Shown: positions 1 to 15,412 of the stretch, one piece after another
How positions within the stretch are numbered: position 1 is the stretch's first letter
Layout of the letters: the number at the start of each line of letters is the position of its first letter
From: Urechis unicinctus
Taxonomy: Eukaryota; Annelida; Polychaeta; Xenopneusta; Urechidae
Direction of reading: 5' to 3'
DNA length: 64,000 nucleotides
NCBI GenBank assembly: GCA_034190875.2
Contig: CM067349.1
Location: 13,303,447 to 13,367,446 of the forward strand
The notes under the pieces: model-generated
Database searches by the model: none
The model's input: the letters and a program-made list of their open reading frames with translations, nothing else
Told to the model about the DNA's origin: nothing
Position numbers and translations under genes: made by a program

Positions 1-3000
1 AATTACATTGTTCCGACGTGTCATTGATTTCCACGAGTGAATTGTAGTTTGGACCTAGGTCTGAACTGGCGGTCGTTTCTAAATGATTGTGCAAGCAGCG
101 CCGGCGAGCGAATGTAATATAATCAAGTGTTGACTTGTCTTTTATTTGGGCTGCTCTTTGTCTTATATAACGCGAATAATTCATCACATAGTCTTAGCAT
201 TAAATTTCTTGACAGCCTTATATTTAGGGACAGCCTAATTTTCAAGATTCTACGGAAACATATGCTGTTTAAGCATTACAAATGCTTCGTGTTATTTGGG
301 GAAAAACACCACATCATCCATCTATTTCTTTCAGTGGGCTGGGGAGCTCTATACAATTGCCAAACAACCGCTTTAACATTGAACTGCCATTAGCTCCGAA
401 GCTAGATGCCTTGTGACATTAATCAATTTGTTTTCATGTATTACTTTAAGGTGGTCGGATTTATTTGGCATCGTTTTTCGGCTTGATAATAAAATGTGCT
501 CAAATGATTGAAAGTGTGCCGACCCGTCCCTTTTAGATCCCATTTCCGTAGCTATGGCACAAATAAGTTATAAGTTACCAGCAGCAAAGAACTACTTGCA
601 AAGGACGGAGACATATAAAGTAATAAAAAATATAAATGGCCTAGTTCATAACAAATGTATCGCCCAACTAACACTTAATGTTTTTGACACAGCCTGATCG
701 ATTGCATTATTTCCCCATTGGTCTAGTTATTATCTTTCCAGATATATATCTTACCCACAAAAGTAATTGCCACATTGAGCTGTATAATTCCGTTGGTTTA
801 AATGATGATAAACGTGGCAGTTGCCAGGTCCGATGCTGCCATGTGCAAGTCGCACACGGAAACTATATGGTGAGTAATCTCTTGCCCTCGTGTTGGAATA
901 ACAAAAAAATAATTTATTTATTGGCTAAACACTGAGCTACCAAAGCGATTCAGGATTTTGTCAGAGAACAGTCAAGATTGATTCCCAATACAATGACGTT
1001 CATTGAATATTTACACATATATGTCACAATTTGTTGAAAATTATAGCCATAGCGCTGCATAATTGCTTATGTGCACAAATGAAACCCACGCCATTTTAAA
1101 AGCAATTTGGTTGCTATTCATTCACAAGGGTGTATATAGCGGTTAAAATAAGGCATGATTTTGTTTACCATATTTACTGTTGTTTTGTTGGTACTAAGTA
1201 CACCATAGATCTTGCTGAATTCTCATATCAGTACCTGTCATTGTAGTGCTTATAGATCTGTCTACCAACTGCCATCGGATTTGCTCTTATTCAAACCTTT
1301 GTAAAAGTTACAGAAACCACCATGCTCTCTGAATTTTACTCAGCATATAAATGTCAACCAGCTAAATTGATCTAAGCTGTCATAAATTCATAGCTCGTTT
1401 CTTATTGTAGACTAGATTCCTGTAAAGCAAAACGAATCGATCGATAGCGACAGCAGCTAATCAACCATCGGAACATATATCATCGTAGCATTAGATTTTA
1501 GACAGGCAACTCATTATATACTTTACAATAATCAATCGAGTTCTTTCTATTTAGCAATGTGTGTCTTACCTGATAGCAGATGCGCTTTCGATTTTATTTC
1601 TCTCGTTCAATCTGATGGCTCTCCCATTAATTATTTTGCCAATAAATGTAGATAATGCGATAAATCACAGCAACGAAACTACCTGTATCATTTGAATACT
1701 GCGGTGTTTGGTGCTATATTCGCCATATAACGCAGGTAAACAAACAAAAAACTACAATGCACTGACACTACTTGGTGACTGAGAACAGAAAGCTTTTCTT
1801 ATACTCACACATTCTATGATTAAATTTGTAAGGTTTTAGCAGGTGATGTAAGGCTACAGTGAGAGAACAGACTCATAAGCACTGAATTGTATAATACGGC
1901 CGAACGTTATTACGAAACGTTACAAACTAATACGCGTAAGGGTAGATACTTTTGCCATGTGACCGAGATAAAATTCTTGCATTTGGCCATCAGCAAGCAC
2001 ACCAGTCCCCATTTCCAGTCAAGCATTCGTCCGCGTTTAATAAGTCGGAATCGAGTAAAGCATATGTAATGCCGTGTAATGACCTTTTTATTGATGTGTT
2101 ATTTGCAAAAAGGGAACAAATGTACAGTAAAGTTGTCTTTATTATGGCCAAGTCCGGTGACAAATAGTATGTTATCACTGTGAAATAAAGTATTGCTTTC
2201 ACAAAAAAATTTAAAGAAAGTGGATAAATAGTACAGCGGGTATTTTGTATCTATGTCTGAAGCACACACTCAAGGGTGATTCAATTCTATCTGAAAAGAA
2301 TAGATCTTTCGAAACCATAAGTAAAACAAGGTCCCATATAATTTTCTCAACTGGCGACAGTGATCAAATTGTGAATGACTTCCCGAACAACATCGTTTAA
2401 GAACACCCTTAAATGCGTGGTGAGAAATAAGTTAGCAAAGATTCTGCAATGCACGATGTTAGCTGACGTTGAGCCATTTTGTACGTTGCTATGTATGATA
2501 TTCTCGATAAGACTTGATACAACATCGGTACTAACGCAGTTAGACACGCTTTTGTCTGATGTATGTGCCCTTTTATCGGCTTAATTGTACTTCTATCCTT
2601 GGCTGCGTTGTATCAAGCGATCGTCCTTAAGCTATTTCGAGGTTGGTTCCATAAGGAAATCAGGTTCCGATTTCTGGTGGTCTTTTTTTCTAAGGTGCAC
2701 CAATATTGAAAAAAAATTATTACGTGAAATCAATTCCGGCTGTGTTAGTTGTTGTATTTCGTTGAGAATAATCAATCCAACATGCGTGCGTTGACATTGG
2801 AGGTCTGAGCGTGACGATCGAGAAACAGATGACAGTTAACCTGGCAGACATCCTGTCGCTCACCAAAATACATACTATAATAGGGTCAATAAATCTTAGT
2901 AAGCTACATGGGTAATAACAACGTCTTTGACGAACCATGAGCATGAATGTCCCCTTTGTAGTAAGGATTGTCTTTGTCATAACTTCATAAAATATGTTAA

Positions 3001-5026
3001 GAAGGGATGCGCTGCAGCATGGGAAGAAAAAGTACATTACTTTGCAAATATGGGGGTACTGGTTGCACAGTTAAACGGCCAATATACATTTGTCAACATT
3101 AACCTATTAACAGTTAGAAAAGACTGTGAAACATCGCATTTGTGCGAGTAGTTTTTCATCAGACAGTATACTACCACTTATTGTTCGATATCACATGGTC
3201 AACACTAACCAGACTATTTGTCCCATCCGCAAATACGCCGTCATTTTATAATTAATCAAGCTCTCCGTGGAAAAATCTTCAATGCAGCAGTTGCAGTGGA
3301 TTTGTCGACGTATCTTAGGTTCTCACTATTAGCCGCTTAAAAGACAATTATTAACTTGTGCCTAATATTAACGCGTTTATAACACATATTCTTCATTCCT
3401 AGAATTGATGTTGGAAACATTCCATGGGGTAAATGCTTCTTACACTAGGATATTTTGTTTCCATACATGGAAAAGAAGTTATTGACATCAAAATCATGCT
3501 ATCCTACTACTACAGCAAATATGATATGAGTTGCACTATTAAATCCATGCAGAAGGCTGGTTTGTCGTGGAGCGATACATACTACAAATGCCTATAGTTA
3601 GGTAGCATTGATCTAAATAACAAATATGGCGAAATGATAATTTTCCATAAGATGCCAATGTCATGTCCATGATAAATTCATTTGACAATTTGATACATGT
3701 TCAGCAATAATAAATATTAAATACTTTACGCAATGATTCGATTTCATCGGTCGCAAATGTTGCCTTATGTTCAAATAGCGATCAATATATGCAATAATTA
3801 GAAAATCACGGACATAATTTGACAGCGCACATTAAAACCGACCAAGGGTTTTTAAACTACCATCATTTCTTGAGGGAATACTGAAAGTGAAGCAGTCGTA
3901 ACTTAAATGTCAGACTAGCCTTGGCAATACGAGAACCGACATTAACAAAACATGTTCCCCTGTGTGTTTGTTCCCCTGTGTGTAAACTTAGCAAAACCAT
4001 GGCATTATCATCTGCACAACCCCGAAGAAACCAGATTTCTGCCAAAGTAGCCATCATTATCTGCAAACATTCGAAATACAATATTGACGACTTTGACGTT
4101 GTCGAATATTATTTGTTTGTATGACCCATTATGATAGCACAATAGTAAAGGTTACATCACAACTTTTTTTCTGTTAACGTTGATATGTCAGTTTAGAAGA
4201 AAGACTGCTAACCATATTTGTATCTACATGTTTATACATTTGTTCAGCGTTGTAAATGCGTGTAGCTGCCATGTACATCAATTATTTGCACATTGGCGGC
4301 CTCATTTTCATACATGGTACACATCTCTTTTCTCCACATGCAAACTAAGTGATAGAGCCATTTTTTAAATGTTGGAATGCCTGTTGAGCTTGGACTAATA
4401 ATCTCTGAGATCGGCTCCATGATAAGTTGCTCTTTTTCAATCATTTTTGTATCGTCAACAGAAATAGGAGATATTTGGGTGTAATTGTTGTGACTGTTCT
4501 TCCTTTAAAGTCTCATTAGGCTAAGTGACTGTAGACTTTACATGAAAGTGTTCTGTAGCTTGTTTTACCTGTCAAAAGGATATATGTGTGTACGTATACT
4601 TGTAAATATTCGTCTGCAAAATGAAATCAACCCGTCTTGGTCAAAAGGAAATGCACTAGACCATTCAAATAATTCTGACACCCATTTGTCTAGTTTATCA
4701 GACTAGACATTAGCTAGAGCGTTTTTCGATCATTGTATAGGCATTTCATATCTCCTGCAATAACTACGAATCAAATAAGTAGGAAGAGGCCTAGTGGAGC
4801 ATCCGTTATTCTTGACATAAGATTTATTGAATGTCAACCATTTCAACCGACATTCGTAGCTATCTTTCTTCGGATGCAATCACTGTCATATCGCTACGTT
4901 CTGATTGTTAAGCTGATCCGATTACATTTACCTTGGCTTCTGGTACATCAAATCGAATTCACCTGTCCGACGTCACGCCAAACAAATCGGTCACAGAAAA
5001 ACATTCAGTCATTTGGCCAAATTAGT

Positions 5027-5027
<1 letters not shown>
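1..5027. other. Intergenic AT-rich DNA, no gene recognised
   Basis: Only short open frames occur on either strand, none longer than about 150 codons, and none shows a recognisable domain. I saw no LTR, terminal inverted repeat or tRNA-like fold. A local duplication of a short 'ttcccctgtgtgt' motif lies near 3955-3982. I consider this ordinary non-coding or intronic DNA. Confidence 0.6.
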
Positions 5028-5095
<68 letters not shown>

Positions 5096-5105
5096 AACAC
5101 ACACG

Positions 5106-5145
<40 letters not shown>

Positions 5146-5188
5146 TATATATATATATGTATATATATGTATATACATATATATATAA

Positions 5189-5243
<55 letters not shown>
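5028..5243. repeat. Compound microsatellite (CA)n-(TA)n
   Basis: An uninterrupted (AC)n run of about 65 bases at 5028-5093 passes through a short 'ataacacacacgcac' bridge into a (TA)n array that continues to 5243. The TA part has scattered single-base interruptions such as 'gtatat' and 'aaatgtat'. Apparent Tyr-Ile or Thr-His 'proteins' here are translations of the repeat. Confidence 0.97.
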
Positions 5244-5245
<2 letters not shown>

Positions 5246-6422
5246 AAATAAATGTAAGTGCAAGTAATTTTTCAGCTATACTCGGAATTGATTATTAGCG
5301 ATCCAAACGGATTTACCATGTTTGTTTGATTCGCCCATGCAGGATGCTAGATAGAGAGGTGGACTTTGCCATTGAATTAAGTCTGATGGGAAAATATTGT
5401 GGCTGCTGAATGAATCATAACCTAAATTAATTCTGAAATAACCAAGGAATAAACACATCTGCTTATTCATTTATTGGTTCAGAGCGTCTATGTAGGGTTT
5501 TAATGTGTGATACTTTTCTTTCAACCATTCTAGATAAAATCACTTTTATGCTGTATGCGATTTCGTAATAAGGGAATATCACGATCAGCTTTTATGCACG
5601 GCATCTTTGGTGAGCAATCGCAGCTTACCCAATTGTATTTGCATTGACTAGTTATCTGCAGCAAGCGAACAAAGTCATTTAAAAATACGTACATATATTT
5701 CCCCGCGCAAGTAACTATCAACATCACTTGTATTCTCAGAAATATTTCAAATGGACGGCGGCATGAGATTAAAAGACAACGGCGTTGCATAATATTAGCA
5801 TACATGGACAAAGTACGCGAATTTAAAATGCAATTATTATGGATGTGTAATAATATTAAGCAGTTTATCAACATCTTCATTATCATTATTTAGAAGATGC
5901 TGAGCAATTGGATACTGACAGTAAGTGCGCTACAGATTTCAGTAACACTCCATGACTTTTAACACACGCTCATACCACAGCATGGACTCCATTCGTATGT
6001 GCAGTCGCTAAACATCGCCAACCTCTTCGAACTAGAGTTAAGGGCCTCATTTGTCCTTAAGGGCGGAATTTGATTGGCAGCTCTTTCCTAAGACTACACA
6101 GAGCATCATCTGAGAGCATCCATAAGTAACGACCGTAGCCAACAAACCACGTGCAGATGGCCTAATGATCCAATTTATGTGATGGATCATCCACTGAGGA
6201 GATGTAGGAGATGTTTTGTATGTAACTGCATCACGAGATGCAGAACAATACAACGGTATCTGCATAGCAGGCTATAACGGGATATATATATGAGAGATAT
6301 CGAGTAAACCAACGAGTTCACTCTACTTAGCTTTGCAAACCTAAACAGCTGTCATTGCGGAGTTATTTTCAGATCATGACAGCGTCCGAGGCTATCATCG
6401 CATCCACGTTTTAATCGGCTCA
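5244..6422. other. Intergenic spacer, nothing recognised
   Basis: Unique-looking sequence between two microsatellites. The longest open frame, about 118 codons on the minus strand at 5530-5886, shows no recognisable domain. A minus-strand frame at 6047-6265 is somewhat less AT-rich, but I could not assign it either. Confidence 0.5.
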
Positions 6423-6927
<505 letters not shown>

Positions 6928-6930
<3 letters not shown>

Positions 6931-7731
6931 CACGAACGCGACCTTTTGTGGACAAACCGCCAACCTTTCGTAGGCATGGGTCCACAAAAAGAATAAACCA
7001 GTATGTCCACATTAAGTCAACGCACATTTTCTTTTAAAATAATTGAAAATATTTGGGTTTGACCAGTCTAATCTGATAGTCTAATCTCAGAAACGTATAA
7101 AGATAATCTTTCACGATCGATATCTTTGGATTTTGAATATTATAGCGAAATAAAATTTTAACAACTAACCATTCGTTGACATAACCCGCAAACCGCAATA
7201 TCTTCAATAAAACCCATATATACTTCGATCCAAATTGCCGAAATAATGTTTAATCATTTGTGTTGGTAATGTTTATTTGAAAAATTAAAATATTTTATTC
7301 ATTTTTTAAATTTTATAACCGAAATCTTTATATTTCTCCTTATTCATCAATCTACAACATTGAATTATATCGCGAAATACTACCAATGGTCCATAATGAT
7401 CGCATTTACAACAAATATTATGGTTCGAATCTATGATGATTAAAATGATTTAAAAATTTAGGGATTCCGCAAATATTCAAAAATTATATAGGGGCACTAA
7501 AGGTTGGATTTATACGTGTAAATTGGTGTCTTGACCTTTCGTGAACGACCTTTCGAGGACCAAAAGTATATATAGGGAATAAAAAGTGACAAAAATATTT
7601 TTATTCGCATTGAACTAATTCATCGTACCATTTAAAATATGCCGAATAAATAATTGATAATCGATGATAACAAAAATGTACTATTCAAACTTGTCCACGA
7701 AAGGTTAGAGTCAACGAATGGTTGTAATCGT
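6928..7731. repeat. AT-rich segment between TA arrays with recurring CCTTTCGTGGAC-like motif (possible MITE or relic element)
   Basis: This segment of about 800 bp sits exactly between two (TA)n arrays. Near its left edge it carries 'ccttttgtggacaa' (about 6942) and 'aacctttcgtagg' (about 6963). Near the right edge 'tgtccacgaaaggtta' (about 7692) is the reverse complement of the same motif. 'gacctttcgtgaac' and 'gacctttcgagg' (about 7534-7560) are further copies. A second motif, 'accattcgttgac', occurs at about 7169 and inverted at about 7710. Oppositely oriented motifs near both edges suggest degraded terminal inverted repeats, with TA sequence as target or as element tail. There is no coding capacity. 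Confidence 0.4.
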
Positions 7732-9640
<1,909 letters not shown>

Positions 9641-11075
9641 GTTTGTTTACTTACGCTTGTTGATTAATGTTTCGAAAGACATTTGTTCCATAATAACAAT
9701 TCAATACATTGATGGAGATTTTCTCGAATATTTGGCCTGTGATGTTTGTTTTGAGGTTTTATTTTTGTGCTCTTAGTTGCATCGAACCATTCACACACGC
9801 TCTGTCGCCCGATCTCGGATATGTTTAATCTATCAGCATTCTCTCTTCTCAACACGTTACATCTCAGGGTTGCTGGAACGGAAATGAGGTCCATTCAACC
9901 GAAATGCACTAGGTGATTTATTCCGATCGCGCTAAGCAGTTGAATTGAAGGCCGCTCCAACTGTGTTTGATGTACAAATACAAAGGTGAATGACCACGGT
10001 GATTTTTTGCATTAGTTTTTTCGTTTACATGGTGCCGAATTTGCCATGGGGTATACTACATAGACTTGAATAGATAAGTTTTAATATATATGTGCCACAT
10101 AAGCAATGTAAAATGATGAAAGACAAGCCATGTGCGTACATAAATGATCAAACTATCACATTCAATTTGATTCATATCTGTTGCGTAAGATGGTTATTCT
10201 ACCATAAGTATTAATTATTGTATATATTTTTGATACCAATATCGATCATTCATTTACTGTCATTGACTTAAATAATAAATTGCTATTGCTCCATGGAGAC
10301 ATATCATATGATTTTTTACTAATGGTGATGAGCCATGAAACCAAATGATACCGATACCGCAGGTGGTGGTGATAATGGTAATTACATCTAAATAACCAGT
10401 TACATGTTCAGCGATAAGACAATAACGTAATCATCTTAGTTATATACTCTGTTTTCCAATAGCGACCCACAATCACCCTCTGATGGTTTGAATTCTGCAT
10501 AATGAACCAAAAACATTTATGATAATTCGGTATAAGCATATTGATGATAACACTATGTATTGGCCATGTATAATCGATTGACTCTCACCTAGACCTAAAT
10601 GTTGACTCTAGTCAACTGTTATCATTCGACGGAAATAAAACTTTCTGCCATCACAGATGTGGTAAAAACAGGGATCATCGATGAATATATTTGGCGAGGC
10701 CTCTGTTGTTACATTGACGCAGCAAGCTCCGCAGTAACAGTCTGATTTACATTTCATAACCTCATAAAAACATGAAGCAAACTGATCCCTTCCGCATAGT
10801 CACTTAGGAAGGAAATAGCGCCGTAGTAACAATTTGTATTCTGAATCATCCCACTTATGGCTTGCACGTTAAAATAACTAGCACCTCATTTTTAGAGAGC
10901 TAACAGTCTTCGGTCGTTTGTTATAAGAGAGCGCAGGTGCTCTAGTATATGGGTGGAGAAAAACCGACTTGCTAATAGGAATAATGTTCGTATGTTATGA
11001 CTCCCGGGACCCGTTCTTGAAATTGACAAAAGTCCCTGTCATGACCAAGCTCATGTTGTATTTCAAATGTTATTG
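9641..11075. other. Intergenic DNA, nothing recognised
   Basis: No frame with recognisable protein similarity and no obvious repeat structure. The last part flanks the 5' LTR of the Gmr1-like element. 'agtccctgt' occurs about 45 bp upstream of that LTR (about 11030) and also directly after the 3' LTR (about 16413). It does not sit at the element edge on the left, so it is not a normal target duplication. Confidence 0.5.
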
Positions 11076-11178
11076 TGTAATATTGGTCTTTAATGTCACG
11101 TGGTTTGATTGTCCTTATAAGCCATGCGATTGCAAATAAAGAGAGTGTTAGTTGGACTGTTGTCGGGTGATCGTCACA
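11076..11178 (+). repeat. 5' LTR of the Gmr1-like element
   Basis: It begins TGTAATATTGGTCTTTAATG and ends GGGTGATCGTCACA, giving TG...CA ends. It contains 'caaataaagag', an AATAAA polyadenylation signal. At 103 bp it is very short for an LTR. It matches the 3' copy except for two stretches present only here: 'tccttataa' and a segment of about 12 bases around 'gttagttggact'. I see no TGG-type primer-binding site immediately after the LTR, so the true boundary could lie slightly further in. Confidence 0.8.
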
Positions 11179-11503
11179 TAGCAGTCGGCAGGATCTACAG
11201 GAGTCGTGGAGTGGCTACAACCACGTGTTAAGAAGATTTTCCTGACTCGTTTACGGAAGGGAAAACGAGACACAACGAGTATTACAGGTTTACATAAAGT
11301 TGTGATATATTGATATTAATGTCATAGTACTATTAGTTTGTGCACGTGGTCAGACGAGCGTTGGCCACTTTACTGTGTATTGTAGTTGACTACGAGCATA
11401 GCTATAGTAGTTATTTGTCAATTTTATTTTCACTCAATAGCCCATATTTGTTTGAAATCATTTTACTGTTACATGTTGGATTGTTATATGCGTGAGTGTA
11501 AAT

Positions 11504-11823
11504 ATGGATGTTGGTTCAAAAATTTTGTATACCAGAAGTGATATACTTAGAAAATGGTTAGTCGAGGCGGATGTATCATCTGACGAGGTTGATAAACTTG
11601 ACAGAGAAAGTGTGGTTCAAATGAGAGTGAAATTAAAATCAGAGGGACCTTTAAATCCAGAGTATTTGAAGTCTGAAAGTTATGAACTTGATGTCCAGAC
11701 TAAATTAGAAATGTAACGTATGCAACTCGATGCTGAGCGAGAAGCTAGGATGCTTGAAATGAACAAGCTTGAGCTAATGAGGTTACGGTTAGACGAAGAT
11801 AGGGAAGCTTGCTTTAGAAAGTA
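11504..11823 (+). pseudogene. Gag N-terminal part of the Gmr1-like element
   Basis: The frame opens with ATG at 11504 (MDVGSKILYTRSDIL...) and runs about 70 codons to a TAA at 11714-11716. It then continues in the same frame as a charged, Leu/Met/Glu/Arg-rich helix typical of a coiled coil ('RMQLDAEREARMLEM'), and breaks again at the TAG at 11822. Gag forms the cytoplasmic particle that packages element RNA. The next 200 bp are in mixed frames before Gag resumes at about 12028, so this stretch is decayed. The assignment rests on position upstream of the zinc knuckle rather than on a domain match. Confidence 0.6.
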
Positions 11824-12027
11824 GACTCAAACATAAAAGTGAGTTGGAACCATGCGAGTTTTTTAAAAAAATAATAACGTCATGAGAAATGCCATTGCTC
11901 CCATGTCTTCTGACCCTGTTGAGTTGCCAACGTTTTTGGACTCTTTTGAGTCGGTGTGTAAAGGTTTTGATGTGCCAAATTATGGTCCACCTTAATCAGG
12001 CCGTATCTGACGGATAAGGCAAAAACT

Positions 12028-12882
12028 GTGGTCAGTAGGGTCCCTGTCCAAGAAACAGCAAAATATGCAAAACTTAAAGAATGGCTTCTCAAAGAATTCA
12101 GACTCACCCCGAAAGCCTATATCAATCAATTTCAAAATGCAAAACGCACAACTGATGAAAGCTTTACGCAATATTGGTTCCGACTGAAGCTATTGTTCTC
12201 TTACTATTTACGCAGTAGAGACATTGGTGAAACTGACAGTAAAGGGCAGTTGTCTGAATTGATTGTGGCAGATCAGTTCAAGGCCGCTATGCCTTTTAAA
12301 GTTAGAGAATATGTTTGTGACCGAGAGGGTGATGATTGGTTTGATGTTTCAAAGCTGGGTTCATTGGCCGACACCTTCGAAATTAACCATCCATCTCACG
12401 TTGACTCTGGTTATGCAAAACCCAAACATGATTCAAAGCCTGCCAGTTATACAACTGAAAGGCCGCAACGTTTCCTTACAGGAAATGCTCCTTTCACTTG
12501 CCATTATTGCCATAAACCGGGACACAGGTGGAAAAAATGTTCCTTGCGACAGTGGGACATTGATTCTGACAAACTTGCTGACCCTGACAAAGTTCCTGTT
12601 GGTCATATTGCTTCCGAAGAATTTTTAAATCCCCTCGCTGAGAGCTTTAGACCAAGAGCGAGTGATGGGCTGTGTGGCAGGGTATCGATTTCACCGTTTG
12701 CCCCCGTCACTGCAAAATCAAGTTGTCCCGTCAGAACAAAGCATTGTGCTCCTTCAGTACAAACAAGGGTAGAAAATGTACTGTGTAATGGCCATGTAGT
12801 CAAAGCGCTGATTGATACTGGTGCAGATATTTCAGTTATTCCAAAACACCTTGTAAAACCTGAACAGATAGCTGTGGGGTGA
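12028..12882 (+). pseudogene. Gag capsid/nucleocapsid and protease of the Gmr1-like element
   Basis: A 284-codon open stretch. Residues about 10-120 are helical capsid sequence ('KLKEWLLKEFRLTPKAY', 'SFTQYWFRLKLLFSYYL', 'LIVADQFKAAMPFKVREYV'), resembling the retrotransposon capsid domain related to vertebrate SCAN domains. Residues 158-171 form a CCHC zinc knuckle (CHYCHKPGHRWKKC). Residues about 258-272 contain the aspartic protease active site ALIDTGADISVIP. Gag and protease therefore share one frame. A TGA at 12880 ends the frame just after the protease motif, and the downstream part resumes at 12916 in another frame. The Met is not a true start, because homology begins upstream of it. Confidence 0.88.
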
Positions 12883-12915
12883 CAGCTAACATTAAAAACT
12901 CCCTTTGGTCATAAT

Positions 12916-13677
12916 GTGTGTACACAAATTGGGAATATACCTCTTTCGTTGTATGGTGATTTTGCATCAACTCAAGCACCAACCCTCTTACTGTGTGCAG
13001 TCACTGAGAAATTACACATGGAACATGATATGCTTTTATCTGCTGATGCATACAACACATTACTAGAAAGTAACAATGTGATTTGTCCGACTTCCCGTAA
13101 AGCCAAAAGTGTTGCACAAAAATGTAGTTCTATTCCTAAGGAGTGTGGTAACCGAGAATTTGCATTGCAAGAGGTTGCTCAAGGCGTTGGTTCTGAAGTT
13201 GAATCTGACTTGAAAGTGGTTGCTGGCAGTGACGGAGATTTACCTGTTTCTGATCCTGATACTATAAATGTTGATCCAGATGTTGATACAGGAAATAAGA
13301 TTTGTCCATGTGATTCGGTTCCACCGGAGAGCAACCAAACATCAAACGGTTGTAACGATAACTTCTGTGATTTGCAGAAGAATGATAAGATATTAGCCAG
13401 TATGTGGCAAGCAGCAAACGAGGGCAAACACGGTATGATCACTGATAGGGGTGTTTTGTTCCACGTTGATCACGTTCTCGGTGAACGAGTCCAACAACTA
13501 GTGGTGCCCCTTGAGCGGAGAAAACAAGTGATGCTACAAGCTCATGAATCAGTTTGGTCCGCTCATTTGGGAATAAAAAAGACTATGCAACGAATTCGAT
13601 ATTCATTTTGGTGGCCAGGATTACGAAGAGATGTATGTGAATTCGTAAATTCTTGTGCAGAATGCCAGCTAAAATAA
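12916..13677 (+). pseudogene. Protease tail, linker and integrase HHCC zinc finger of the Gmr1-like element
   Basis: A 253-codon open stretch. The first 60 residues look like the C-terminal half of the protease. An acidic linker follows. Residues about 160-253 are the integrase N-terminal domain: 'MWQAANEGKHG', 'VVPLERRKQVMLQAHE', 'AHLGIKKTMQRIRYSFWWPG', then 'FVNSCAECQ'. The H-x-H / C-x2-C zinc ligands are all present (His at 13543 and 13564, Cys pair at about 13651-13665). This module binds DNA ends and assembles the intasome. Its place before RT is the diagnostic feature of the element. A TAA at 13675 interrupts the frame. Confidence 0.9.
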
Positions 13678-14148
13678 AAAAGGAAACAATCTGATGATGA
13701 CCCAATTACACCAACTCAACGTCCTGAGAGTCCATGGGAAATGGTAAACATGGACTGTATTGGTCCTATTGAACCCAAAACTGCTTCTGGAAAGAAGTAT
13801 GTATTATCCGTTGTTGATTATACAACAAGATGGCCTGAAGCTGTGCCTTTATCATCTTTGCCAGCAAAAGCTACATGTGAGGCGTTGTTGCAAATATTTG
13901 CTAGAACGGGAATACCTTAAACCATTGTCTCTGATTGTGGGACAAATTTTACTTCTGAACTAGCATGCATGCTTGAGAAACAGTTAGGTTGTTGTCCCAG
14001 ATTTTCCACTCCAGGATACCCTCAAACTAATGGACTTGCCGAGCGTTGGAATGGTATACTAAAATCTATGTTGAAGAGTTTTGTCTGTGAGCATCCTCGC
14101 AATTGTGACAAGTTGATTCCATTCTTACTGTGGGCATACAGTGCCTAA
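13678..14148 (+). pseudogene. Integrase catalytic core (DD35E) of the Gmr1-like element
   Basis: In the frame continuing from the zinc finger, 'PWEMVNMDCIGPI' supplies the first Asp, 'SDCGTNFTSEL' the second, and 'TNGLAERWNGILKSML' the catalytic Glu. There are 35 residues between the second Asp and the Glu, the retroviral integrase spacing. TAA at 13918 falls just before 'TIVSDCG', and a further stop interrupts after 'LLWAYS' near 14146. The enzyme would have inserted element cDNA into the genome. The three acidic residues survive but the reading frame does not. Confidence 0.88.
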
Positions 14149-14176
14149 TGTAACACTAGGTGTATCACCATTTTAA

Positions 14177-15097
14177 ATGAAGTACGGCAGGTTGCCAAGG
14201 GGTCCTTTGGCGATATTACGTGAAACTTGGCTGAATGACAATTTGTTAGTCGGTATTTCTAAGCCTGTAAGTGAATATTTGCTTGATTTGAAACAAAAGT
14301 TGGAGATAGCTGCAGACAAAGCATTAGAATTTGCTGACAAACAACAACTATCTTATGCGCATTATCGGAATCGGAATCGCAAATGTAAAAACAAGGTATT
14401 TGAGGTTGGCGAGGAAGTGTTGGTTTTCACACCTACATCAACAAACAGGCTCTTTGCTAAATGGATTGGTCCTTGTGTTGTCACCAGAAAACTTTCCAAC
14501 CACAGTTATGAAATTGAAACAGAATATGGAAAGCACATCCATTTGCATGCAAATAAACTGCGAAAGTTTATTAGACGGGTTGCTTTGCTGGGTGTTATCC
14601 ATGAAGAGGATGAGGACTTTGGGGAGGTCATATACGCCCCCACAAGTGCGGAGTTTGACTCGGACGAAACCTCCAAAAGTGTGACGCCTGATTTTCACAA
14701 AAATTTATCAGACAACTCAAAAAGAGGTTTAGTTCAGCTCTTAGATAAGTACGCATTTGTCTTTTCTGAGAAACCTGGACATTGCAAATTGATAAGTCAT
14801 TCTATCAAACTGGCTGATGGTTTTACACCTAAACGTTTGCCACCATATCGCATACCCTTGATTCTACGCGAAGAGGTGGATCGTCAAATACAGCTATTAC
14901 TTGAGTATGGTATGATAGTGCATTCCAACAGTCCATTTTGTCACCCAGTTGTGTGTGTCACGAAAAATGATTCTGGGGTCCGAATTTGTGTTGATTTCAA
15001 ATATTTAAATTCTGGAACTGTGTCAGATGCATTCCCTATGCCTTATGTTGATGATCTTGCTTACAAGATCGGAAAGTCAAGGTTAATAACAACTTAA
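14177..15097 (+). pseudogene. Integrase C-terminal region and reverse transcriptase fingers of the Gmr1-like element
   Basis: A 306-codon stretch that starts in the integrase tail. 'KNKVFEVGEEVLVFTP' and 'FAKWIGPCVVTRKLSNHSYE' are the GPF/Y-type module that follows Ty3/gypsy integrase cores. After a spacer, the reverse transcriptase begins: 'HSIKLADGFTPKRLPPYRIP', 'EYGMIVHSNSPFCHPVVCV', 'GVRICVDFKYLNSGTVSDAF'. It stops at a TAA (15095) in 'RLITT*DLTKGYWQIP', where the family normally reads straight through. The join of integrase to RT inside one frame confirms that the domain order is not an assembly rearrangement at this point. Confidence 0.9.
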
Positions 15098-15100
15098 GAC

Positions 15101-15412
15101 TTGACAAAAGGGTATTGGCAAATACCTCTTGAAGAAAGAAGTCAAGAAAAAACGGCCTTTGTTACTCATTCAGGTTGTTATCAGTGGACAGTTATGCCCT
15201 TTGGGTTAAAAAATGCTGGAGCCACGTTTCAGAGACTCATAAACATGCTGTTAGAACTTTACCAAGGTTACAGCTGTGGCTATATTGATGATATAGCTGT
15301 CATCTCAGATAGCTGGGGAGATCATCTGATCCATTTGAGCCAAGTGTTAAATACTATTGCTTTTGCTGGCTTGAAAATAAACATGAACAAGTGCATATTC
15401 GGTTTGCCTTAG
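15101..15412 (+). pseudogene. Reverse transcriptase palm (YIDD) of the Gmr1-like element
   Basis: It continues the RT domain: 'DLTKGYWQIPLEERSQEKTA' supplies the first catalytic Asp, 'YQWTVMPFGLKNAGATFQR' is the conserved F-G-L-x-N-A motif, and 'GYIDDIAVISD' is the YxDD active site. The frame ends with TAG (15410) at 'CIFGLP*VKCLG'. RT would copy element RNA into cDNA in the particle. All visible catalytic residues are intact, so disablement comes from nonsense mutations. Confidence 0.92.
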
